Shown here piece after piece: positions 15,412-26,300 of a DNA stretch of 34,446 nt. Under the pieces are notes generated by a model. The model was not told where the DNA came from, did no database searches, and saw nothing but the letters and a program-made list of their open reading frames with translations. Numbering within the stretch: the first letter of the stretch is position 1; every line of letters starts with the position of its first letter. Position numbers and translations under genes: made by a program. The stretch is from a virus, in IMG/VR virus record IMGVR_UViG_3300003322_000067, positions 1 to 34,446 of that record; one strand, 5' to 3'.

Positions 15412-17387
15412 AAATAAAAATAAAAAGTGTACCTACAAGTAAAGGAGAACAGTTCTTCAATACTATGACACAGTTTCCTAATCTCTATCATAATGTTACT
15501 AGTGCAGGTTTAACAGAATCTGATACTACTGGTACTAATGATGAGCAGATTAGTGATACTCTTAAACCTATAGAAAGAGAAAATGCCAATATTGAAGCTG
15601 AGATAGGAGAAGTGTTAGTTAGACCTGGACTAGCTGGTATGTATAAAATAGGTGGTAAGACTCATGAGAAAGGTGGTACACCTCTAGCAGCAGATGAAGG
15701 TTCTTTTATCTTTTCTAATGATAGAGATTTAGCTTTTAATAAGAAAGAACTTAAGTCTTTAGGAATAGATACTAATTTTAAAAGAGGAGAAGCTACTCCA
15801 GCTAAAGTTCTTCTTAAGAAAGTCAAACCTAAAGACTAGTATAATATGTTGAATCTTTTAACTAGTGATAGTACAGATGAAATTACTAAAACATCTGCTG
15901 CTCTTATGTTAGATAAACATCAGAAAGATATAGGTGAAGTAGCTTTCTTACAAGAATCTAAGAAAGAAGATAAGATGCCAGACTTTGCTTTACCTCCTAA
16001 TAATCCTGATATGGATGCTATAGATGATGTAGCTAATCAATATATGAAATATGGTGGTAATGTTTTTGATATTGGTGGATGGACAGGTGATAAATTTTCT
16101 GGTAGAAAGAATGCTACTAAATACTCAGATCAGGATTGGAGAAGGTTTGCTAAAGATGTTGGATATACAGGAACTACTAATAAAGGATTTCAGAAATATC
16201 TTTATGGATATAATAAAGGTCAATTTAAACCTCTTATAGATAAACTTCATAAAGATTACTTACCTGGACCTAATGGTGGTATGTTTGATGATAAATTAGG
16301 GTATAGGTGGGATGCTGTACTAGATAATTTCTATGGTACAATACCAGCTTTAGGTGGAGATGCTATAGGACCTGATCCTGGTGCTCCAACTGGTTATTCT
16401 CCTAATATAGATGGTCCAATAAAAGAACCTACCTATTATCCTAAAGGAATGGAAAGTCCTAAAGAAAAAGTAAATAAGATAGGATGGCAAGGCTATGACT
16501 TTGCTCCTAATGGTATGGAAGCTTTGACTGCTGTATTACCTGGTTTACAATCTTTAGCTTTAGAGAACTTTTATGCTGCTCCTTTCTTAAAACCCAAGAA
16601 TACTATTAGATTAGATAGAATTAATTTAGAAGATGCTAAGCAAAGAGTTCAAGAAAGTGCTAATCTAGGTACTAGAGAGGCTTATGATAATGCTCCTGCT
16701 AAAGTAGCTCAAAGCATAGCTGGTAATATAAGAGGTCAAGCTAATAATCAAATAGTATCTTTAGATAATCAAGAAGAAAATACAAATAGTCAAATAGGTA
16801 ATCAGGAAAGTCAAATCAATTTTAATACTGAGCTTGATAGACAAAATTGGAATACACAACAATTTGCTCAAACATATGAGAAAAATAATCTAACTTTACA
16901 AAGAAGAAATGAGCTTAGAGCTAATGGACTTACTCAAAGTATTAATAACTTAGGAACTCTTACAACAAATCTTGAGAACTTAAGTAACTATGCAACTATG
17001 ATGAGTCTACCTTATGTAACAGGAGAAAAGAATGAAGATGGTAGTGATAAAACATTTAGAGGAAAAGATGGTAAATTATATCAAAGACAAGGAGTACCTT
17101 TTGGATTTGATGGTAGAAGAAGACCTAACTTTAATCCTTCATTTGGCTCATTAGATACTTTTGGAGTTAGTATGAATGCTAGTTCTATACAAAGCCAAGA
17201 ACTTGTAGGTATGGCTAATGATTATTTGAAGCAAGCTTATAAATCAGGAGACCCTAAATCTATTGCTGCTGCAGCTATGTTTTATAAAGCTATTCTAGGA
17301 GGTGCAGGTAGAGGTAGTTCACCTATAGAAAATGCAAATTCTATGTATCAAAATATGCTTTCACTATTTCAACAAAGAACACCTTAA
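15408..17387 (+). CDS. Internal virion (cargo-type) protein with an in-frame TAG
   Basis: The protein is 659 residues when the TAG at codon 144 (15837-15839) is read as an amino acid. Under the standard code it would be two ORFs (143 and 513 residues) in the same frame, separated only by TAG and two codons. The second has no ribosome binding site. The N-terminal part has a conserved-looking block: EAEIGEVLVRPGL, then YKIGGKTHEKGGTPL, then EGSFIFSND and LGI. The central part is G/N/P-rich. Residues about 400-530 are helical and Q/N-rich (QEENTNSQIGNQESQI, RQNWNTQQFAQTYEKNNL), and the C-terminal 60 residues are Ala/Met-rich helix. It starts in ATGA coupling with the peptidase gene and precedes another large helical protein. 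This fits an injected cargo or internal scaffold role; no enzyme motif is seen. Confidence 0.78.
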
Positions 17388-17390
17388 TAT

Positions 17391-20357
17391 ATGCCAAGCT
17401 ATTTAGAAAGAGAACAATTAATACCAGTACAGCAAGTATTACCTGCTTCTGATAGTATATTAAAGCTATTTCAGAGTAAGTTAGACTTATATGGTAGAGG
17501 TGCAGGTCAGTTAAAAAGTAAGTTTAATGATCTTCAACAGACTAGCCTTACAAAAGATTACAATAAGGATATACTTGCTAAAACAATGAATCAGGTAGAT
17601 AGTAATCTTACTAAAGCATCTACCATGGATTTCAGTATAATGGATAATGTGCAAGATGCTGCCCAATCATTTAATCCTATGTATGCTAATACAGAAGATA
17701 TAAATAATATGTGGGGTGATCACTTTTTTACTGAGAAAGTAGGTAAAGAATTAGCTCTTGCAGAATCTCAGAAAGGTACTTCTAAGTTTAATCAAGATGC
17801 TTATGATAGTATTATATATAGTAAGGAACAGTTTAGGATGGACCCTGATAACTCCTCATGGAGATCCTATATGAATTCTGTAGGAAATTATAGTGAGTAC
17901 TATGATGTATCTAAGGAGATGGGTGATCTTACTAAAAGATTTAAAGATGTAGTTGATAGTATAGAACTTACTCAACCTACTAATAATGGCTATATGCTAC
18001 ATACTAAGGATAGTTCTTGGTATAAAGAGAGATTCTCTGCATTTGTACAAGCCAATGCTAGTCCTCAACTTCAGCAACAATTAAAATATCATGCATTAGC
18101 AGAATATAGAAAAACATATGTAGGATTACATAATAGTCTTCCTCCTGAGGTTGCAGATGCAGCTTTAACTAAAATATATAAGGACCAATTTGAAAATACA
18201 AAAGCATTTAAAGTAGCTGAGGCTAAAGCTCAAAAATTATATGGTGAAGTAATGCTTGAAGGTCTTGATAAAAACAGTAAAGATTATACTGAGAGACTAA
18301 AGGAACATATGAACTTTAATGCTAAAGCAAAAGAAGTATTAAAGCAAGTACAGGATCAACAATTTTTACCAGAGTTTGGTAAACAAGGCTATAATTCTGA
18401 AAGTGAACATTTTGCTGTTAATCAATATACTCATGATTGGTTAGATAGAATAGGTCAATCTTATGCTCATAAAGAAGTAGTAAAAAAATATGAAAATGAT
18501 CCTTCTTACTGGAATGCTAAAAACTATAATCTTGCTGTTACAAAGACTCAATGGGATCAACAGATGGATAAGTTAGACAATCAGTACAAAAATAAATTAC
18601 TTAATTTCCAAATAGATAAAGCTGATAAGGATAGAGAATTAGAATATATTAAACTAGGGTATAAGTATAATAATAAAACAGGCCAATGGGATAGTCCTAC
18701 TGATTTGTATGCTATAACAGATACTGATGGTAAAAGTGCTGATCCTGAGAAAGTAGGACAAGACTTATTAAGTACTAGATCTGAACTAAATGAGACATAT
18801 GAAGCTGGTGCTTATAATGCTTTATTAGGACAGTATTTTAATAATAGTGAGTTCTTTAATAATATTAAAGATCCTAATACTAAACTTAAGGATATAACAA
18901 CTAACTCTAGTGCTAAAACTAGAAATGATACTATAGAGGCAATAGCTAATTATCTTATAAAAGTAAATAGTACTCCTGGTATGCAGCTTCCTTTATATAA
19001 TAATTTTGTTGATGTATATGGAAATAATGATCCTGCTATATTAAGGGAAAGAATTAAAAATATGCCTGCTGCTAGAGTTCAGCAATTATTACATCAAACT
19101 TTAACTGATCCTAAAATGAGGGAAATATTTCTGGAAACTCTTAAAAATAGACCAGATAAAGGTGTAGAAATAAGATTAAGTTTAGAATCTGCTGGTCAAA
19201 GAGTATCTAATTATAATAAAGAATTTGATGATAAATATGGATATGTTACATCAGAAGTGCTTTCTAAATATAATTATCCTGCTGTAGTAGATCCTATTAA
19301 AGATAAAGCTTTATGGGATCAAGGTATAAGGGGATATAAGCAAGATGGTGAACATTATAGAGTTCCTAGTGAGGATGAAATAGGTACATTTGCTAACTTT
19401 GTTAAAAAAGAACAATTACCTGGAAGTTATGATCCTTTAACAGGGACAATTGTAAGAGATGAAAATCCTGGTTTTAGAGATCCAAAAAATATGATGAAGG
19501 AAGTAAATGAAGCTATAGGTAAAAATGGTACTCCTTCATTAAATAGTCTTGAGAGAACTATTCATGTAACAGATGGAGAAAATGGTAATAGACAACAGTC
19601 TATTACTAGTATTAATAGTATTATTGATAATATGAGTGATCAAGATTATGAAAATGATAAAAATACTAGACTTACAAAAGAATTAATACATAAATATCCT
19701 GGAGCTATAGATTATTATAGAGAAAGAGGTAATTTAGTAGATGGAACCTCTAAATTAATTGTTCATTTTGATATAAATAAGATACCATCAAAAAATACAA
19801 CTGATAGAGAAAATGCTGATGCTATTAATACTCAGCTAATAGCTATTAAAACTAATGATAGTGCTATTATAGATCCTATATTTAAGAAAAAGGATCCTGT
19901 ATATATAGAAGCTATAACTAAAGGATTAACTGACTCTAAGGATTGGAATAATGATATGCCTAGTACTACTCTTACTTTAGAGAATATGGGTGGTTTTGGT
20001 GGAGCTGTTAGTACTCCTCCTAAGTTTGAAATTAAAGGTAAATTATATAGACCTATAATAAATCAACTAGGTGAGTTTAGACAATCTCTAGGTAAAGATG
20101 TTAATGGTAAAGATATATTATCAGATGTTAAATATGAGACACTTACTAGTAGGGACTTTCCTGAACTTATGAATATGAGTCAAAAACAATTTGATGATAT
20201 GTTGAGAACAAATCCTGTAGATCTCTATGAATCACTACTCAAGAATATAAACAGGTGGTATATTATGACAGATATACTTGAAAGGAATAAAAATGCTAGA
20301 AAGATAAGTGATATTGAAAATGATGCTCAATTTCAAAGTCTACCTAACTATAAATAA
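17391..20357 (+). CDS. Large helical internal virion (cargo-type) protein
   Basis: This 988-residue protein is not assigned to a family. It is mostly long charged helices (QSKLDLYGRGAGQLKSKFND, EYIKLGYKYNNKTGQWD), with no signal peptide, membrane segment or catalytic motif visible. It starts 3 bases after the preceding stop and ends 7 bases before the giant polymerase gene. The C-terminal third is globular and has GGFGGAVSTPPKFEIKGKLYRPIINQLGEF, which could be a small beta domain. In crAss-like phages the genes just before the virion RNA polymerase encode proteins carried in the capsid and tail and released into the cell, and I infer the same here. The short MPSYLEREQLIPVQQVLP start is a natural N-terminus. 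Confidence 0.7.
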   Translation: MPSYLEREQLIPVQQVLPASDSILKLFQSKLDLYGRGAGQLKSKFNDLQQTSLTKDYNKDILAKTMNQVDSNLTKASTMDFSIMDNVQDAAQSFNPMYANTEDINNMWGDHFFTEKVGKELALAESQKGTSKFNQDAYDSIIYSKEQFRMDPDNSSWRSYMNSVGNYSEYYDVSKEMGDLTKRFKDVVDSIELTQPTNNGYMLHTKDSSWYKERFSAFVQANASPQLQQQLKYHALAEYRKTYVGLHNSLPPEVADAALTKIYKDQFENTKAFKVAEAKAQKLYGEVMLEGLDKNSKDYTERLKEHMNFNAKAKEVLKQVQDQQFLPEFGKQGYNSESEHFAVNQYTHDWLDRIGQSYAHKEVVKKYENDPSYWNAKNYNLAVTKTQWDQQMDKLDNQYKNKLLNFQIDKADKDRELEYIKLGYKYNNKTGQWDSPTDLYAITDTDGKSADPEKVGQDLLSTRSELNETYEAGAYNALLGQYFNNSEFFNNIKDPNTKLKDITTNSSAKTRNDTIEAIANYLIKVNSTPGMQLPLYNNFVDVYGNNDPAILRERIKNMPAARVQQLLHQTLTDPKMREIFLETLKNRPDKGVEIRLSLESAGQRVSNYNKEFDDKYGYVTSEVLSKYNYPAVVDPIKDKALWDQGIRGYKQDGEHYRVPSEDEIGTFANFVKKEQLPGSYDPLTGTIVRDENPGFRDPKNMMKEVNEAIGKNGTPSLNSLERTIHVTDGENGNRQQSITSINSIIDNMSDQDYENDKNTRLTKELIHKYPGAIDYYRERGNLVDGTSKLIVHFDINKIPSKNTTDRENADAINTQLIAIKTNDSAIIDPIFKKKDPVYIEAITKGLTDSKDWNNDMPSTTLTLENMGGFGGAVSTPPKFEIKGKLYRPIINQLGEFRQSLGKDVNGKDILSDVKYETLTSRDFPELMNMSQKQFDDMLRTNPVDLYESLLKNINRWYIMTDILERNKNARKISDIENDAQFQSLPNYK

Positions 20358-20364
20358 ATAAAGA

Positions 20365-23300
20365 ATGCCAGATATTTTAAGTGGATTTAATCCCTCAGGA
20401 CTTGGACAATTAGAAGGAACTCTTAATGAACCTACTAGTAAAGTTATAGACTTTGCTGAGGTAGTTGCATGGGAACCTGATACAACTCCTGATTTAGCTA
20501 ATAATAAGGACGCACAAAGCTATATTAGATTTAAATCAATGTTTGATAATCCTTTAGAGGGAGCTACATTAAGACCTACTGAACCTTTGCCTTTTAATAC
20601 TAATGAAGTAAAGAAACTACAGAATTCTGGCGTATATGATAAACTAGGATATAATAGATGGTCTAATGAGGAAAGAAGATATAATCCAGAAACATCTAAT
20701 TGGAGTGATGTATGGAATTCTACTGTTAAATTCTTAGATAAAACATGGAGTTCATTTAGTTCTTTTTGGGAACAGAATGCTGATACTTTTAAATCTATAA
20801 GTGATTCAGAATCTTCATCTTGGATGAATTCTAATACTATGGATAGAATAGCTCATGAACAAAAAATGGAAGAGTTGTTTCCTACTTTTACTGATCCTCA
20901 AAAAAGACATTGGTATTCATTTATTCCATTTACCACTGGTCATGGAGATTTCTTAGAGACTTTTGTTCCTCAATTAGGGTTTACTGTTGGTACTATGTTA
21001 GGTGCTATAGCTGAAAATGTAGTTATAGATGCTTTAACTGGTGGTACTGCTGCTCCTATAGAAGCTAGTAACTCTATAAGAAAGATTTATACTGCTCTCA
21101 AAGAATTTTCTACATTAGGTACTAAAGCTAGGTTATTAGGTAATGCTTCTAAAAATGTAGCCATTAGAGGGTTAGATGTAGGACTGCATGGTTGGTCTAT
21201 GTGGAACACTGCTGCTTCAGAAGCTTCTTTAGAAGCTGGTATGATGTATAATCAAACTAAGCAAGAAATATTAGATCAATATCAAAAAATACACGGACAT
21301 CCTGCATATGGTACTGATTTAGAGAATATTGAGAGTAATGTTAAGAAAGCTGGAGATGATACTTTTGGATGGAATATGGCTATCCTCTTACCATCCAATT
21401 ATATAATGTTCAGAAATGCATTACTTCCTTCTTTTGCAAGAAAAGCTGCCTTAGAAGAAAGTGTAAAGGGCTATGCATTTAAACCTACTGTAGATGGCTT
21501 TGTAGAGGTTGTCAAAGAGTCTTCTAAGGGATTTAAAGATCTCTGGAAGATGGGTAATATGGGTAAAATAAAAGCCTTAGGTACTATAGTTGACCTTGAA
21601 AGGTGGAAGTTCTTAACAGAAGGTTTTGAAGAAAGTTCTCAAGCATATGTAAGTAATTATTTTGGTTCTAGAAGTAAGAGTAGCTACTTTAATAAATTAA
21701 ATAAATCTCATGCTGATGCTATAGATTATGTATTCTCAAGTGATGGTTTACAAGAGTTTATAGGTGGTGCTATGGGTGGATTTATATTTAATAAATCTGG
21801 TCATATTCTTAGAAGATTTTCTACTAAAGAAGTAGAAAAAAAAGATGAGAATGGAGAATTAACTGGTGTAGACTTTAAAGATAATTTCTTAGCTAGAATA
21901 GTTGGTTCTTCTGATAGAGCTAAAGATAGACAGAGGAATATAAGAGCTAATATTATAATGGACTCCCTTAATAAGCAGAATGCTCTTGATCTCTTTAAGG
22001 AAGAAGGCATTATTAATATGCTTGCTAATAGTAATACTGGAGGTAAGATGGAGGCTTACTATAAGAATAATGATATATTCTCTATGGAGAACTTACATAG
22101 CAACCAGTTAAATAAATTCTTATATTCAGGGCTTGTACTTGGTAAATTAGACTTAAGAATTAATCAACTAAAGAAAATAGCTGAATTAAGTGATGAAGAT
22201 ATTGCCAAAGAATTAAGTCTACCCAATCCTGTAGAAGGTCTACAACAAAGTATAAAGGAGTTTGCTAATCATTTAGAGTCAAGAGTTCCTGCATTTAAGC
22301 AAATTTATGAAGAAGAAAAACATAGATATACTGAACAGATAAATAACCTTACATTAAAGTCTCTACAATCTGATAAAGAGCATAGAGATTATGTAAATGA
22401 AATAGTAAAAAAGTATAATCTTGAATCTCCTGAAGATATACCAGGTATATATGAAGAGACTATTGATAAAATTATAGCTCTTAAAGAGAAGTATGATAAC
22501 TTAAGTAAATCTAGTAGTACTGATGAAGATTTACAAAAAGTCACAGATATTACTATAGAGAGAGCCAAGTTAGAAGAAGATGAAAAGTATAAAGAGTTTA
22601 ATAAATTAAATGAGTTAAAAGATAAATCATTTAAAGATTCTCTATTTTTATTAGGTGTAACAGAAGCTAGAAAAGCTGCAACTTTTGCTGCTCATAATAT
22701 GTTACTAGATAAAGATAGAATGAGTGATACTTTTAGAGAGCTTAAGAAAGGTCCTTTTATTACTGCTGGTATATCTGATCTTGTTACCCTTAAAGGGGTG
22801 CAAGAAAAACTTAAAGTACTTAGAGCAGAAGATGAGGGTAATATTCCTGCTATAAAAGTAACACTACCTGATGAAAGAGCTCTAGCAGTTAAAAAACAAA
22901 TTAAATCTCTTGAAAAATTAGAAAAACAGTATCAGAATAGAGATAGTATAAACTACAGTACTGCTGCTAAAAATATATTGGAGTATCTAAAAAATAGTTA
23001 CAGTGCTGAAGAATTTAATTCTGAAGAAGACAAACAAGAGTATTTAAACAAATTGTCTAATGTAGTCAAACTTGAAGATAGAAATATAGCCAATTTAGAG
23101 CTCTATAACTTACTTACTGATTCTGATAAGATGATGAATGATGAGAGTTATGCTCATTATTTCTCTACTAAAGCTTTCAAATTTATTAATGATATAGGAG
23201 AACATATATTAAATGATTTTGAAAAGCCTCAAGAGGAAGAACTAGAAGAGCCTTTAGAAAAACCTCTCACAAGTAATGCTGAGGTTAATGATATTCTATC

Positions 23301-26300
23301 TAAATATTCTAATGGTGAAGAATTAAATGAAGGTGAAATAAATACTCTTAAGTTAGCAACTACATTAAGTGATTCTCAAGGTAATTTATTATATCCTTTA
23401 GCTGTTAATGCTCTTAATGATATCCTCAAGCCTAAAGTAGAAACTCCTCTTGAAGGAGAAGTAAAACCTCCTGTAATTACTCCAGAAGAACAAGAAGTGT
23501 TATCACAGGTAATTGTTCCTGGTAATTTTGATGAACAAGTAGAAACTAGAGATAATTTATCTGTAGTTACTGTAGGTAGAGATGCTGATCTAGTAACCTC
23601 TATGCAAGAATTACCTGGAGAGCAAAGGGGTGAAGATTCAGGTGTAGAAATTCCTGAAATAGAGAATAATTATTCTACATTTAGACAAGGATTTATAGAT
23701 AGATTAAAAATGTTTCCTCAACTCCAAAGAGGAGTTACTTTTCATGTTCAGCTATTAACCAAAGAGCTATACCCTTCTGAATCTGAAGGTAAGTTTACTA
23801 ATGCTCAACTTCAGATAGATAAAACTGAAAACAATAAGTATGCTGGTATAGTAATAAAAGATAATCAAGGAAGAGATTTGTTCTTTGATAATGAATATAG
23901 ATCTTCTTTAGATCCTAAGGATGGTGTAAGGATAATTATTCCTTTTGCTATAAGAAATATTCAAGGTGAAGGACAAATGTCTATATTACTAGCTGATGCA
24001 CTTAAGTATAGTGGACTTACTAGTTTTCCTATTGAACTTAGTGCTATTAATCAAGGATTTATGCCTAAGTCTAAGAATTTTACTAGACTTTCTGATATAG
24101 AGAAAAAAATAGGATTCTTAACTTATAGGCCTTATATAGCTGGTGTTGAACAAAGGGAAAAGGGAGTTACTTATGTAAAGAATCTAAGAACAGGAGAAAA
24201 AGAAAGAAATGGTTCTATGAACCTTGTTATAGATGGTCAATACTTAATGAAATTATGGCCAGTAAAAGCTATAAATCTAAATATAGGTGAAGCTAAGAAT
24301 GCTGATGTTATAGGATTATTAAATAAGACATTTAAGGATTTTGATCAAACTAAGAGAGCTGCTTTATTTCTTACTAAATTATTCTTTAGTGAGTATACTG
24401 GTGGTGTACAATTTATTCCTCAATCTAATAATACTATCAGAGTATTACAAAACAACCTTGATGGTACTTTTAATTATGATAAACCTTCTATAGTAGAGAA
24501 TTTAAAGGGTCAAAGAATAAACTTTTTAAATACTACCTGGGATAATGTATTAAATGCTTTTTACGTAGACACTGAAGGAAATATAGTAGAGGTAGAAACT
24601 ACCTATGGTGAATTCTATGTTAATAACTCAGCAACTAATAAAAAGGTTGTAAAAGATAGAAATGGTGAATTAGTACTTAAAACTGCTAACAAATTCTTAG
24701 TATTTAAAGGATCATTTAATGATCTCAGAGCTGCTATGTATGAACATATTAAGCAGAAAGTTCTAGCAGGAATAGAACAAGCAGAACCTGAAGAAGGAAC
24801 TATAGTAGTAAAAGTAGGTCAAAAGGTAAAAGTACTTACTGAAAAAGATGGTGAAGGTATAATTAAAGAACTTAGAGGAGATAAAGTACTTCTTGAGGAT
24901 GGTAGACAAGTATCTGTTAGAAACTTACAAATACTAGAGGATACCATTATAACTGAAGAACCAATTGGAAGAGTTGATACTTCAGATGCTTCTGAGTTTG
25001 ATGAAGAAGAAGGGGAAAAAGGTAATCTTGGAGGATTTAAACCTCTAGTTAGATCTACTAGTTTAACTATTGATGATATTAAGGAGATTTCCCAAGAAGA
25101 AAAAGATTTTCTTGAAAATTTACCTGGAGCTACTGTAAGAATAGCTAATATTATAAATTCTGATGCTTATGCTACTTGGGAAGGGGGTTTAATTACTTTA
25201 TTTAAAAATGCTGTAGAAGGTACTGGTTATCATGAAGCTTGGCACCATTTTTCTCAAATGTTACTTTCTAAAGAGCAGAAAGAAGAATTGTATAATGAAG
25301 TAAGAAAAGCTGTACCTAGTTTAGAAGGTAAGAGTAATCTTGAAGTAGAGGAATTTACTGCTGAAGACTTTAGAAATTATATGAAAGGTACTTCAATTCT
25401 TGCTCCTAAAAAATCACTTAAAGATAAAATATACGAGATATTAAGAAGAATTATTAACTTCTTAATGGGTAAGAGTAATAAAGGTATAACTAGGATACAG
25501 AAGTATTACAGAGATTTAAGAAAGGGTACTCTGAATAAATATACTCCTTCTAAGTCTAATATAATGTTTGGTAGACTTAATAGTTCTGTTATTAGAGATA
25601 AACAAGGCGAAATTCTATTTAACTTACAGAAAACAAGTAGGTTATTAAACCAATTTTATTCATCTGCAGGTAAAGTATTAGCTGCATCTGGTAAAACTTT
25701 CTCTGTACTTAAAACAAGTAGTTCTGCTGCTAGAAATGTAGTCTTTAATAACTTGAAAATTGCTCTTAAAAGTGAATTCAAACAAATAGGTAGAGATGTA
25801 GTAAAAAGTATTAAGGATTTTGAATCATTAAATCCTGGATTAGTTTCTTCACAATCTGAGACCTTCTTAGACTTAAAGAAATTACTTCAAGGAGATAATT
25901 TTGATATTGTATTTAATGAATTTTTGAAGGACCTAGGAGCATCTACTAAAGATATAGATACTGATAGAGTTCCAGAAGAAACTATTACTGATGAAACAGA
26001 GGTAGTAGGAGAAGATGAAGAAAAAGAACAAACAGGTGATGAGGAACTATCCTCTGATACTTTTACTGATAGTTCTAGAGATACTGGCTTTGAGAACCCT
26101 GGTAATAATGTATCATTAATTAAAAATGCTTCTCAGGAAACTAAGTTCTTAATAAGAGGATTATCTAAAGTAGAAGTGGATCCTACTACAAACAGAGCTA
26201 TAAAAGATCCTAGTGGTAAAGTAGTACTTTGGAAAAATAAACATGGACTTAATGAGCCTGTAGATTTTTCTAAATTATTTAATAATTTAGGTATTATATT

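Noticed and set aside
15846-17387. Independent 513-residue gene
   Set aside because: Same frame as the ORF before it, only TAG plus two codons away, with no ribosome binding site, so it is treated as one recoded gene.
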